From the NCBI RefSeq assembly GCF_036711975.1, contig NC_091971.1, forward strand, positions 131,501 to 195,500: a stretch of DNA of 64,000 nucleotides. The letters run 5' to 3'. Of this stretch, positions 42,701-55,330 are shown in pieces; within the stretch, counting starts at the first letter, position 1, and the number at the start of each line of letters is the position of its first letter. Source of the stretch: Onthophagus taurus (Eukaryota > Arthropoda > Insecta > Coleoptera > Scarabaeidae). The notes beneath the pieces were generated by a model that was not told the origin of the DNA, did no database searches, and worked only from the letters and a program-made list of their open reading frames with translations. A program made the translations under genes and the position numbers.

Positions 42701-44949
42701 CATATATTATATTAGGATGTATTAAGGGGAAAATTGTAATTATCAAAAACAATAAATGCTTATTAATTAACATATGTTTAACTATAATTATATAATATCT
42801 AAAGATAAATTCTAAATAAAAATCGTAATAAATCTTTAAATTTCATGTCAATCAATCAACTATTCAAAACTTTAACCTTGCCTCAAGCGGAAAAAACTTT
42901 TAATAAATACCTTCTTATGAATACTAATTGAAACGGTTAATTAACAGGATTTATCTTGATCTTCAACGACAACAAAGAAGACTTTAATACTATTTCTTTT
43001 ACCTTAGGGGGATCCATTAAAGTATTAATCAGGGTGGGTAAAGTGGAATCTAGGTTAAAAAAATACAAAATGCGACATTGAAATATTTTATAATTCAAGG
43101 AAGAAACAACGTTCATTTTCAAGCTACTACTACAGCTGTTACCGTTGTTAGTCACCGGTTTCATAGTTAATAGAGATCACGACATTTAGTTAATCGATTG
43201 CTCGGGAATGTTTATTATCTCTCGAGCAATGACATTAGCAAAGCAATTTTTCGATTTAGATTGTTACTTTTTATTAAACTCAATATTTTTTATTATTACT
43301 TCTTATTTCTTACCCGGAGGCAAGGAATCGTAAATTATTTTGAAATGAAGAACGTTTTCAGTCGTTTTGGCCTTCAGATCGAAGCAGAATTTACGACGAC
43401 AATCGCCTTTCTTATGTGAGCATTAAAAGATTTATGGGGTTAAAATGAAAACGAAATTCATTTTAAGCATTCTTTTTTTGAATAAAATGAATCAATTAAA
43501 ATTATGCGTATTCTATAATTAGAATTGCACAAGAATTTTGCGTCATGACCACGAAGAACACTGTTTATGTGCATTCTTCATTTTCCATTGAGTTTAACTC
43601 TGCCAGCTCATGCATAACGCGTTTATGAGCAGTCAGCGATCTTAATAACTTTTATTAAGTAACGTGCGTTAAGAAAAGGTCATCATAATTAAAAAGTAAT
43701 AATTAAAATATGATTGAAATCTGTACTACTTATTTACGTACATATTAGTACTAAACTACATTTAGTAACTTCTTATATACATATATGTATTTTGTGTCAT
43801 CATAAGAAAACGTTAACAACTCCTTTTACCGCTCCACTTTTCACTTTCGTCCACAAGATTTCTGGCGCCTTAACCTTTACCAAAGTCGTTCTTAAAGATC
43901 TTTTTAAAAGTTGGTTTTTATTTGGTTAAAAAAAATGTTACGTATTCAATATGTCAAGGTTAACGATGAAAACACAAGTTTTCGGTTTCAAACATAAACA
44001 AAACTAAAAAAGAGACAACTGTAATAATAATTAATGTTTCGTAATTCGTTTTTGTGGTTGCCGTTTCTAATAAACAAGGAAGTAATTTGGAAAACTAAGA
44101 ATGGAGATCGTGAATCGTAGGTTAAAGGTGAAATTCCCCATCCTTACGCTTTCATCCAGACAATAATAACGGCTTGGGACACGGTTTTCACGGTTTGTTA
44201 GGTTTCTTTAAGGCACGAGGGATCTCTTTTCTCTTACGAAAAAAGAAAGATTCGGTTTTCATTCACTTCGTTTGTGGTGTTTAAGATTCAATTTGCGTTT
44301 ACAATGAATTATTTTATTGATACTTTTCTAGAAAGAAATAATTACTTTATTGACTAAATAGGAGAAGCGATAATTGCTAAATAATTACATTTTAATAATT
44401 TTTAATTGATTCCTAAGCAATTATAAAAAAATTGTTACACGTTTGTGAAATAAATAAAATTTATGAAACGAGTTTTGTGTCAAATTAAATGTCAAACGTT
44501 CTACTATAAAAATATATTAATTCAAGGGAAAATTAGAAAGAAAATATTAATGTCAGATTTTGAACATAATATGTAGTGTGTAAAAATGCGTAGAGTAAAA
44601 ATGGTAACACTGCCATGGAGCACTTGGAGTTAGCTCCCAACCTTCTTGTCGCAGTCGAACTAGCTGAAAGTTCTTTAATTTGTACTCCAGCAATTTATAG
44701 CATATATCCCAGAGTCCAACCATGTCCAGAGGTATTTTGGCAATTTAACCGAACTCGACTTATAAAGCATGCCTCTATTTACCCTATGTTGGAGCTAGAT
44801 CATGCATTCGTCCCTTATATTTAAGGAGATGTAATTCTCCAAAGTGCTAAACCACTCTACGCTAGTGGTACTCAACACGAATTGTACAGATACGTTGATG
44901 CGAGCACACTCAGCATAAACACATTTAAATACATTTCCTTCTACACATA
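42701..44949. other. Long non-coding stretch, intron or intergenic
   Basis: No gene was recognised. If the exon at 50520 belongs with that at 39147, this is intron. A GC-richer 70-codon ORF at 44615-44824 has no partner, motif or repeat support. Confidence 0.4.
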
Positions 44950-45597
44950 TACAGGGTGTCCCAATTTCGATGTCCGCATAGGCTATCTCCGAAACTAAAA
45001 GAGATAGAAAAAAAGTAGCTTACATGTCATGATCTCGTTTTTCGAGAAAATGCTAATGCCAAAAACTCCGAACAGCTATCGTCTTTTGTTTTCGCCCTAT
45101 CGGCAAAAACTGAAAATTTTGCAAAAACGACAATCGCAAATATTTCACTTATTATCAAAGATGGTGTATTATAAATAAAACATTATATGGACAACTTTTT
45201 ACGAAGAATTCAGTGGCGTAGGTAGAATTTTTTTCCCATCTTTTATTTTCGAGATTTTAGACGTAACTTTATTTTTTAAAATGGAAACCATAGTTGGCTA
45301 TGACTTAAAATAATTTGTTATTTTCTTGTGATAACAAATATATATAGTTTGTGGGGTATATTTCTTATAGTTATTGAATAATTAACAAAAATTCATTTTG
45401 TTCCATCTAAATCTAATGTATGTATTTAAAAGTTAATGTTGCTATGGTGATAACCATACATACTATGATGGAATATAATGTATCAATTTTTTTTGTTCTT
45501 TCTAAAACTATTGTATGTATTTAAAACTTAATGTTGTTATGGTGATAACCATACCATGAGGGAAAGCATTGTTTCCAATTATTGGCAAAGTTTGTAG

Positions 45598-45925
45598 CAA
45601 GGACAGTAGAATCTAACAGGACTGCTACATCCATTGTATTTTTGTAGTCGACTATGGGTTGGTTGCCTGCACTCTACGTCACACTATTTGCCACGCCTGG
45701 TAGATAACTGTCTATGTTTTTAGAGGTTATATGATAGACATTAATACCTCTAAAAACATAAAACTTCAAAACTAATATGAATACGTCTAGGATATAACCT
45801 CTAAAAACACACAGCAAATGCATAGACGATAACAACAGCTGGGCGTGGAAAATGGTGTGACGTAGTTTGCGGGTAGGCTGTCACAACAATGGATGTAGCA
45901 GTCCTGTTAGATTTTATTGTCCTTG
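45598..45925. mobile_element. MITE family A, copy 2, inside mariner I
   Basis: 328 bp with tips CAAGGACAGTAGAATCTAA and complement, flanked by the 9-bp repeat AGTTTGTAG at 45589-45597 and 45926-45934. It interrupts the transposase reading frame of the host element. Confidence 0.88.
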
Positions 45926-45934
45926 AGTTTGTAG

Positions 45935-46584
45935 TAGTATTTAAAAATTCACTAACAACTCTGGCATTATGTGCTTGTGCTCCGTTATATTGAAAATATA
46001 TCATTTGAGACATATTTAGTGGCAAATTGTCGACTAAAGGCTCAATGTGCTGCCTTAATATATTGAGGTATTTCCCTGAGTTTAAGTTTTTATGGTAGAT
46101 ACTATATGCCAAAACTCTATTATCTAAAAAGGCACACCATACATTGAACCCCAATCATCTTTGAACACTCAGAGACTTCATCGGTCCAGATGACGTTTTG
46201 AACAAACAGCAGATTATTTAATTTTTCTAAATATCATCTACAAAATTCTAATCTTAGATTGACATCTCCGGCACGTAAATAATGAGTTAGCCCCGCTTTG
46301 TATGGTTTATACTTATTTTTCTTTCATATTCGGGAGCAGCGTCTTTTGGGTCAGACGTCTTGTTACAATTTCTCTTGCAGGTCATTTTGGTATGTTTTTG
46401 TATGTGGTTTGGGGAAGGACCAAATATCCATTAAATTTTCTGCTAACCGGCTGAAGGTTCGTACGTGCGGTTGTCTTCTTTCTGGATATCTTGTGAAATA
46501 AAATTCCGCGGCTAACGTCGCATTGTTATCTGATAACATATAGCATTCCATCATGTTACATTTTTCATAATTTTCGAAATTCAT
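45935..46584 (-). pseudogene. Decayed mariner-like transposase of element I copy 1
   Basis: The N-terminus from ATG 46584 reads NFENYEKCNMMECYMLSD, then FTRYPERRQPHVRTFSRLAE, a DUF4817-type helix-turn-helix. It stops early at LQEKL-stop, where copy 2 has Gln. The catalytic part lies in another frame: VWCAFLDNRVLAYSIYHKN, ILRQHIEPLVDNLPLNM and YFQYNGAQAHNARVVSEFLN. The usual DGAPAH motif reads NGAQAH, so a catalytic Asp is replaced by Asn. The MITE at 45598-45925 cuts off the C-terminus. It cannot be functional. Confidence 0.8.
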
Positions 46585-47073
46585 TGTAAAGTTTTATTCA
46601 GTTTTGTTATACTTTGACACTTAACACGCTGGTGCATAATGCCAGCACATAATGCCAGAGTTGATATCGAATTTTTAAATACAAACTTTGGCAATTATTT
46701 GATACATTATGTTCCATCATAGTATGTATGGTTATCACCATAGCAACATTAACTTTTAAATACATACATTAGATTTAGACGGAACAAAATGAATTTTTGT
46801 TAATTATTCAATAATTTTTCGTAAAAAGTAGCCCATATAATGTTTTATTTATAATACTCCATCTTTCATAATAAGTGAGATATTTGCGAATGTCGTTTTC
46901 GCAAAATTTTCAGTTTTTGCCGATAGGGCGAAAACAAAAGACGATAGCTGTTCGGAGTTTTCGGCATTAGCATTTTCTCGAAAAACGAGATCATGACATG
47001 TAAGCTACTTTTTTTCTATCTCTTTTAGTTTCGGTGATAGCCTATGCGGACGTCGAAATTGGGACACCCTGTA

Positions 47074-49849
47074 CATTTTCCGTCTAGCTTCAATCTTCTA
47101 CAGTTTGGTTTTATTGCTTCTGGTTCAAGTTGACTTATTTCTTGATTCTGGATTTAGTTTTGCATCTTTGTGGCATTTTCTACATTCTGTATTGTAACAA
47201 AGTTCTACAATCTGTCTTCATCGATGTTTTAGTTTCATTGTGCTTTCTTTCTTTCTGACTTTAGTTCGCCTCTATCTGACATGTTCTCGCCTGTTTCCTG
47301 GTTCTTTCCATCATTTCTAATTTCTACTGCTTTCTTCAATTTTTGATTTCCTAGTATCCAGCCTCCATTTTCTTTCTGAATTCGTCATAATTTTTTCTGG
47401 GTCCTTCCTTTCTTCTTCTTCTGTTTATTCCCAACAAGCGAATTCTAACTTAATGTATCCTCTAGAATTCCTTTTAGGAATAAGATAACGTCTTAATCTG
47501 ATGTCATTTTCCATTTCTTAAATTTGAATAAACTAATAGAACAAGGTAAACAATCTCGTAATTAGTTTCAAGATTAATACTGAAATTGAGAAATAGACAA
47601 GAAATGAAAATGTTCTATTTCAATTTTCAATAAATGAACTAATAAATCATATCTGATAAATGTGGAATTAAAAAATTCTAAAATCTTGCGAGATCATCTG
47701 GAATGTAGATAGAGGCCTATTAATTTGTTTACGCAACCGGTTTGGAATAAATAAAAGAACCTGAAATGCGCTCGCAATTCCATATTCGACGTTGTCTTCA
47801 TTAATCTGAAACATCTAATAAATGCAAATAGTTTCGGGGCATTATTACAAATTGCTTTTCTCTTCTTCTAATACTCTCTTGTTGGCTCCGGTTAACCACC
47901 GCAAAGCTATTAATTTACTGTTGCGTCTCTACAATAGGAAAAATTCGAACGTAATGCTACCTTAAAGATCGACAAAGATGGGTTTCGAAACGATTAGAAA
48001 ACTCAATAGAACGAACAATAAACTTCTCTCTTTCATAAAACAACAAAATTAACTAATATTTAAATTAATGTCTGTAATGATAATTAATTTATTATATGGA
48101 TTAAATAAAATTAAAAAAATATATTACTTAACTTGTTTGTAACAACAAAACCGTTACATGTACAAATTGGCGAGAAATCGTGTAATAAACGTTTACAATG
48201 TATCTGAAAAGTGAAAGATGCCCCATATTTTTTTTTCTTTCGATTTTAACGTTTTAACGTTATGATGTTAGTTTAATCGGTATTAAAGTCCGTATACAGT
48301 TTGTAAAAGTGGTTTATGGCAAACTCGTGCGAAAGAATCGGAAAAATTTAGAAAGAATTAGAACGTAGGTGGAATTACATCACGAAAAGATGTTTTGTTT
48401 AAAAATTTTGTTTAATTGAATTCAATTTATTTTAAAAGAATTAAATGAACTAATTTGAATGATTTCGAAAGAATCATTTTGATTATCTGATGAAAGTATA
48501 GAAACTAAAAAGGAAACAAAACGATTTGTTGTTGGGCATCTAAGTAACACGAATGCTCAGAGAGGTGTAACAATTGAGTAGTCCAGGAAATTAATTAACT
48601 TACATAACATTAAACGTCTGTCAATAATTACACCATTTATAAACTTTACCTTTCTTCGCAAGCGACATCTTTTTCATTCCTCCAAGTACAAAGTCATTTT
48701 TACTTGGAATCTGCTTTCACGTCAACCATGACCTCGACAATGTTTCGTTTACCGTCGCCAAAAGAAAGAAACAGGAAATAAACTCGTCCGTACAAACGAA
48801 GAAATCGGAAGAAGGAATCAAGATTTATGCGGATGTTATGGTTTAGTAGCGCACGGAGAAAGTTCTTTCATTTGATTAAAACATGCTAGAACTCAACGGT
48901 TACGTCAACGATTAATGCAATTATTTAATTTTTTTATATGGGATGAAATCTAAATTAAATCTTAATAACTAATCTTGATAATTAATAAAAATGCACATTT
49001 TTGATTGATGAGAAAAGCTTAAGAAAACGATTCGTCACACATAGCTTGGGAACAATCAAATAAACACATTGAGGACAACACCTACGTGAAAATTAGTTTC
49101 AAATAGGAGTTGTTATCCTTGTTGACGAATTATGTTTGCCAAACCTTAATAATTACGATACAAAATTTTATAACTCCAAAATGACTTTTTCTATTTCAAG
49201 AAGATACTAAGTAAGTTGGTAAGGAATGTCATCGGTTTGAAACAAAAAGAAATTACACTAATTAAAATCTTATCGATAATGATCGGTGTGAGTTAATTTT
49301 ATGAATCAATTTTTCCTTTTTCTCACGTACACGAATAACGGTACATAAAACGGAAAATTGTCAAGAAACCCACTCGAACAACGCACGAACAAGTAAAGAA
49401 ATAATGGAATGCGATTAGAGAATCGTTACAGTTATTTAATGGATGCATTGTTCTTGCGCAAGAGGAAAGGTCGAGAATAAGAAAATTTCTTGAATCGTTT
49501 GGCCAAGAAGGCAATCGAAGGTTCCGTGTCAGGGATAAATGTACTAAATCGGACGTGATTTATTTTTCGCCTCATTTAGAATCATTTTTCTTCTACATTT
49601 GTATTAAAATTTATTACGAAAGTACTTTCTTCATGTTTTCATTTTCAAACCGCAATTCGATCTTGAAGTCAAACCGTTCTCCGCCTTCAATTAACGTTTT
49701 TCCAATGAAGGTGAAATTGACTGACAGCAATCGGAGTTTAATTACCGCTCTTTTTTCTCTTTTCTTCAGGAAATCTACTAAGTAATATAGGAAATCGTGC
49801 GGTAACTCGTTTAACCAATAACTTAAATAACATCATCGGTTTTATACTA
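47074..49849. other. Long non-coding stretch
   Basis: No gene, tRNA or defined element was recognised in these 2.8 kb. It lies within the possible 11.4-kb first intron of the secreted-protein gene. Confidence 0.4.
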
Positions 49850-50110
49850 CAGTAAAACTTCGATATAACGGAAAATTTTAAAATTGCACAAACTGTTTGA
49901 AGGAATATTTTTAATGCACACAAATTCGAACAGCTATCCACAACGTTGTTATTGGTCTAGAACTAGAAACTTTTGCTTTAGCCGTCTTAAGAAACGAAAA
50001 TTAGATGAAATCGTGGTTTTACATCTTGTTGGTGGAGCTCGGATTTAAAAAAAAAAGTTTTTGTATAAATTCTAGCAAACTTTATTCTTAACAATGTTGC
50101 TGTTTTACTG
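49850..50110. repeat. Possible pogo-type MITE remnant
   Basis: After a TA it begins CAGTAAAACTTCGATATAAC, typical of pogo/Tigger tips, and ends with GTTTTACTG at 50102-50110. The inverted repeat is only about 9 bp and the right TA is not in place. The last third (CAAACTTTATTCTTAACAAT) recurs twice at 55480-55760. Confidence 0.4.
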
Positions 50111-50399
50111 TGTATAAAATGAAAAGAAATTAATAACAATTTTTTATTTAATCTATTTTTATACGATTGTGTAAAATAAACAATTAATTTATTTGCAAAT
50201 CACGTATTTGTCGTTACATAAAAACCTTTTCACACAAATAAACATACAACGACCGTCAACTAAACGTAAAAGCTTCAATGTGAATACATACCATCATACA
50301 AGAGAGTGAACATCGTTGTCAAGGTAAAAATAGAAATCTGCACGATGGAACACGTGCAAAATGTTTAATCGGTTGTTTTCTTTTGTAATGATTCGACAA

Positions 50400-50402
50400 T
50401 TA

Positions 50403-50443
<41 letters not shown>

Positions 50444-50455
50444 TATATTAATTAA
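50400..50455. repeat. AT dinucleotide microsatellite
   Basis: A run of about 17 TA units followed by TTAATATATATTAATTAATA. Low-complexity and likely length-variable. Confidence 0.9.
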
Positions 50456-50519
50456 TATAACGACAAATTTGAAAAAGATTTTTATATCAAAATAAAGCAT
50501 AAAAAAAATTTAAACTTAC

Positions 50520-50552
50520 CAAAATCAAACTGATAATAACTATTCTACACAT
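50520..50552 (-). CDS. Candidate first exon encoding a signal-peptide start
   Basis: On the - strand ATG 50552 opens Met-Cys-Arg followed by IVIISLIL and ends at the donor GTAAGT in phase 0 after 11 codons. A TATATATA box lies about 218 nt upstream (50777-50770). Such short first exons with half a signal peptide are the rule in the cuticular genes of this window. The nearest phase-0 acceptor on this strand that continues a hydrophobic stretch is at 39147 (Cys-Pro-Phe-Leu-Ala), 11.4 kb away. The pairing is an inference; the exon could also belong to a gene whose other exons were missed. Confidence 0.4.
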
Positions 50553-50769
50553 TTTTCAAAAAAATTAATCCTTTAATATTCAAAACAACGGAGATAAACA
50601 AAAGTGAAATCAAAAAACAAAATTAATCCCAAAGCACACTATATCAAAAATAACAAAAACACTTTCAATCACGATTATTCTTTTAATTGTCATTCAAAAA
50701 TTGTCTTTTTTTTTTGAACGATTCCGATATTTTTCTTGAAACTTTAAAGATAGATGTCGCGCGTTCGCG

Positions 50770-50777
50770 TATATATA
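50770..50777 (-). promoter_or_regulatory. TATA-like box upstream of the candidate first exon
   Basis: TATATATA on the - strand is followed by the GC-rich ACGCGAACGCGCGACATC. It would place a transcription start near 50745 and a leader of about 190 nt. No initiator was identified. Confidence 0.35.
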
Positions 50778-50799
50778 AATATTTTAATTTGAAAATTTG

Positions 50800-51519
50800 A
50801 CGATTTAATTGTTTGTGGAAGCTGTATTCATCGGTGTTCTTGTAGTGGTGTGCGCATCGCGACTGGCGATTGCCAAATAACCTATCTTCTCGACGGTGGC
50901 TAACTCTTCATTATTTTGCAACCAACGAGCAGATAGCACGGCAGCCAACGCTCGTCGTCGTCGGCGGCGATCACAAGAACTATAAGTGGAACGATTGTTA
51001 TTATCGTTACAATTGTTATTGCGGTTGTTAACGACTAAATAATGCGAACTAAAAAATAAATTAAAAAAAAAATAAGTGGATTTATTATCTTTGTTTTTTT
51101 TTTCTTAATTTTTATGATTGATTTATTATGATTTATAAAGTTAAAAAGGATTTTTTTGGTGTTTTTATTTTAAACTTCGCCCAGTTAGTGACAAAACTGG
51201 TTTATCAATGGTGATTTTTTTTTAAATGTCACAAACCCAAAACAAGATCTGGACACTGGATGACCTAGAAAGGATTTTCGTTCTTTTAGACCACATGTTC
51301 CTGAAAATTATAATTAATCTTTGTTTTGGGTAATTTTAATTTTCATATATTATTTCGAAATCAAATTTAAAATTTCTAAAGTTTATCGATTTCATTGATA
51401 TTAAACAAAAACTTCGGTTTTGAAAGTTTAGACTCGATACATTTCGTGGAATTAGGGAAACACATAGTTAATTAAGTACATGTATAGTATTTTGATTATA
51501 ACAAGAGAATGCGAAAGTG
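50800..51519. other. Upstream region, locally GC-rich
   Basis: No gene was recognised. 50820-51010 is GC-richer than its surroundings and includes a CGTCGTCGTCGGCGGCGATC stretch, possibly part of a promoter for the - strand exon at 50520 or for an unseen gene. Confidence 0.3.
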
Positions 51520-51642
51520 AAACTGCTCGATTCAAAATCTCTTTCAAATTCTCCTAAAACACCAAGATATACGAAAGGAAGATACACGAAAATAACACAA
51601 AAATTACACTTTTTTTTAGGTGGTCATAACTGGTAAACGCTG
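51520..51642 (+). repeat. Dispersed repeat K, copy 2, left part
   Basis: Matches repeat K at 8950 up to the word ending GTAAACGCTGTA, where two transposons are inserted. The right part resumes at 55331 with CTCGATTATCACGATCT and continues to about 55430. Confidence 0.65.
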
Positions 51643-53049
51643 TACAGGGTGGTTCAAATTCGATGTCCGAATAGGCTAACTCGGAAACTATAAGAGTTAG
51701 AAAAAAAGTAGCTTACATGTCATGATCTCGTTTTTCGAGAAACTGCTAATGCCGAAAACCTTATAGCGCTACCGTCTTTTGTTTTTCCCCTAGAGACCAA
51801 AATTGAAAATATCGTAAAACCAATAAGTGCAATTATCTTGGTTATTATTATAGGTGGAGTATTATAACTACGACATTATATGGACACTTTTTTACAGAGA
51901 ATTTCATGACGTAGTCAAAAAAAATTTTTCGGTTTTAGATTTTGAGATATCATGAGAATTTTCGTTTTTTTAAATGGAAACAACCACTGATTATTCGCTT
52001 ATTAAATTAGTTATTTTTTTCTGATTACAAAAATATAGGGTTCGATAGGTCTATTTCTTATTATTTTAGAATAAAGCTAAAAATAAACTTTTTTATAAAA
52101 TTTCCATCTAGTGTCGGCGAGGAAATTAAATTTACAGTTTCCTGTAAGTTGCGGGGCGGTAGGTAAAATCTAAAAAGTTAACAATTAAATACGAAGATAA
52201 CTTCTGGTATTTAAAAACAAATAATTTTTTAATATGTAACATTCTAACATGTCAAACTTTTCAAAATTTACGTAATTGATCTTAAAAACAGGATTTTTAA
52301 AGTGACACTTCAGAAAATTTTTGAATACAAACAAATGTTGCTATGTTTATTTGAATTAAAAAAAAAACATGAGCGCCATCTATCGATAATTTATTAAGTA
52401 ATTTAAAAATAATATTAAATCGTAATAAAAAATGTGAAATAATGCAATCTATTCCAATTTTTGTGTAAAACATATATAAATTAAACAGTTCAACAAATAT
52501 ATTTGTTTCAAATATCAGAAATATGTTTTTTTAATTTTTAGTTATAGAACCGTAATTTACAGGAAACTGTAAATTTAATTTCTTCGATGACACTAAAAGA
52601 AAAGTTTATTTTTAGTTTTATTCTAAAACAATAAGAAATAGACCTGTCAAACCCTATATTTTTGTAATCAGAAAAAAATAACGAATTTATTAAGCGAATA
52701 ATCAGTGGTTGTTTCCATTTAAAAAAACGAAAATTGTGATAATATCTCAAAATCTAAAACCGACAAAATTTTTTTGACTACGTCATCAAATTCTCTGTAA
52801 AAAAGTGTCCATATAATGTCTTAGTTATAATACTCCACCTATAATAATAACCAAGATAATTACATTTCCGGGTTTTACGATATTTTCAATTTTGGCCTCT
52901 AGCGGAAAAACAAAAGACGATAGCGCTATGAGGTTTTCGGCATTAGCAGTTTCTCGAAAAACGAGATCATGACATGTCAGCTACTTTTCTTCTAACTCTT
53001 ATAGTTTTCGAGTTAGCCTATTCGGACATCGAATTTGAACCATCCTGTA
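51643..53049. mobile_element. Fold-back element M (TA-flanked, 1.4 kb)
   Basis: The element is 51645-53047 with tips CAGGGTGGTTCAAATTCGAT at the left and the complement of CAGGATGGTTCAAATTCGAT at the right. The arms are about 450-550 bp (ACAGTTTCCTGTAA near 52135 faces its complement near 52560). It is flanked by TA at 51643-51644 and 53048-53049. No ORF is present. It shares GTAGCTTACATGTCATGATC and TCTCGTTTTTCGAGAA with element I, so it is a non-autonomous relative. Confidence 0.85.
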
Positions 53050-53697
53050 CAGGTGTCCCAATTTCGATGTCCGCATAGGCTATCTCCGAAACTAAAAGAG
53101 ATAGAAAAAAAGTAGCTTACATATCATGATCTCGTTTTTCGAGAAAATGTTAATGCCGAAAACTCCGAACAGCTATCGTCTTTTGTTTTCGCCCTATCGG
53201 CAAAAACTGAAAATTTTGCGAAAACGACATTCGCAAATATCTCACTTATTATCAAAGGTGGAGTATTATAAATAAAACATTATATGGGCTACTTTTTACG
53301 AAGAATTCAGTGGCGTAGGTAGAATTTTTTTCCCATCTTTTATTTTCGAGATTTTAGACGTAACTTTATTTTTTTAAATGGAAACCATAGTTGGCTATGA
53401 CTTAAAATAATTTGTTATTTTCTTCTGATAACAAATATATATAGTTTGTGGGGTATATTTCTTATAGTTATTGAATAATTAACAAAAATTCATTTTGTTC
53501 CATCTAAATCTAATGTATGTATTTAAAAGTTAATGTTGCTATGGTGATAACCATACATACTATGATGGAACATAATGTATCAAATAATTGCCAAAGTTTG
53601 TATTTAAAAATTCGATATCAACTCTGGCATTATGTGCTGGCATTATGCACCAGCGTGTTAAGTGTCAAAGTATTACAAAACTGAATAAAACTTTATA

Positions 53698-54356
53698 ATG
53701 AATTTCGAAAATTATGAAAAATGTAACATGATGGAATGCTATATGTTATCAGATAAGAATGCGACGTTAGCCGCGGAATTTTATTTCACAAGATATCCAG
53801 AAAGAAGACAACCGCACGTAAGAACCTTCAGCCGGTTAGCAGAAAATTTTATGGATATTTGGTCCTTCCCCAAACCACATACAAAAACATACCAAAATGA
53901 CCTGCAAGAGAAATTGCAACAAGACGTCTCACCCAAAAGCCGCTGCTCCCGAATATGAAAGAAAAATAAGTATAAACCATACAAAGCGGGGCTAACTCAT
54001 TATTTACGTGCCGGAGATGTCAATCTAAGATTAAAATGTTGTAGATGATATTTAGAAAAATTAAATAATCTGCTGTTTGTTCAAAACGTCATCTGGACCG
54101 ATGAAGTCTCTGAGTGTTCAAAGAAGATTGGGGTTCAATGTATGGTGTGCCCTTTTAGATAATAGAGTTTTGGCATATAGTATCTACCATAAAAACTTAA
54201 ACTCAGGGAAATACCTCAATATATTAAGGCAGCACATTGAGCCTTTAGTCGACAATTTGCCACTAAATATGTCTCAAATGATATATTTTCAATATAACGG
54301 AGCACAAGCACATAATGCCAGAGTTGTTAGTGAATTTTTAAATACTACTACAAACT
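53698..54356 (+). pseudogene. Decayed mariner-like transposase of element I copy 2
   Basis: The N-terminal DUF4817-like part runs from 53698 to a stop at 53956-53958 (PERRQPHVRTFSRLAE present). Near 54080 a short frame contains FVQNVIWTDEVSE, the WTDE catalytic region. The catalytic remainder (VWCALLDNRVLAYSIY, YFQYNGAQAHNARVV) is in a third frame. As in copy 1, NGAQAH replaces the usual DGAPAH, so this loss preceded the split of the two copies. The MITE at 54357 removes the C-terminus. Confidence 0.8.
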
Positions 54357-54684
54357 CAAGGACAATAAAATCTAACAGGACTGCTACATCCATTGTTGTG
54401 ACAGCCTACCCGCAAACTACGTCACACCATTTTCCACGCCCAGCTGTTGTTATGGTCTATGCGTTTGCTGTGTGTTTTTAGAGGTTATATCCTAGACGTA
54501 TTCATATTAGTTTTGAAGTTTTATGTTTTTAGAGGTATTAATGTCTATCATATAACCTCTAAAAACATAGACAGTTATCTACCAGGCGTGGCAAATAGTG
54601 TGACGTAGAGTGCAGGCAACCAACCCATAGTCGACTACAAAAATACAATGGATGTAGCAGTCCTGTTAGATTCTACTGTCCTTG
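54357..54684. mobile_element. MITE family A, copy 3, inside mariner I
   Basis: 328 bp, flanked by CTACAAACT at 54348-54356 and 54685-54693, which is the reverse complement of the duplication around copy 2. Same insertion event as at 45598. Confidence 0.9.
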
Positions 54685-55330
54685 CTACAAACTTTGCCAA
54701 TAATTGGAAACAATGCTTTCCCTCATGGTATGGTTATCACCATAACAACATTAAGTTTTAAATACATACAATAGTTTTAGAAAAAACAAAAAAAATTGAT
54801 ACATTATATTCCATCATAGTTTGTATGGTTATCACCATAGCAACGTTAACTTTTAAATACATACATTAGATTTAGATGGAACAAAATGAATTTTTGTTAA
54901 TTATTCAATAACTATAAGAAATATACCCCACAAACTATGTATATTTGTTATCACAAGAAAATAACAAATTATTTTAAGTCATAGCCAACTATGGTTTCCA
55001 TTTAAAAAAATAAAGTTACGTCTAAAATCTCGAAAATAAAAGATGGGAAAAAAATTCTACCTACGCCACTGAATTCTTCGTAAAAAGTTGCCCATATAAT
55101 GTTTTATTTATAATACTCCATCTTTGATAATAAGTGAGATATTCGCGATTGTCGTTTTCGCAAAATTTTCAGGTTTTGCCGATAGGGCGAAAACAAAAGA
55201 CGATAGCTGTTCGGAGTTTTCGGCATTAGCATTTTCTCGAAAAACGAGATCATGACAAGTAAGCTACTTTTTATCTATCTCTTTTAGTTTCGGAGATAGC
55301 CTATGCGGACATCGAAATTGGGACACCCTG

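Larger units (their letters stand above)
44950..47073. mobile_element. Mariner-like element I, copy 1, carrying MITE A
   Basis: The element is 44952-47071, flanked by TA. The tips CAGGGTGTCCCAATTTCGAT and complement extend into arms of roughly 600 bp, with shared words GTAGCTTACATGTCATGATC and CGGCAAAAACTGAAAATTTT. It carries a decayed transposase on the - strand and MITE A inserted in that gene. The second copy at 53050 is in the opposite orientation and has the same MITE at the same position. Confidence 0.9.

Noticed and set aside
44615-44824. GC-richer ORF of 69 codons starting MEHLELAPNLLVAVELAE.
   Set aside because: It has no splice partner, promoter, domain or repeat match. Coding status cannot be supported, though it is worth a database search.
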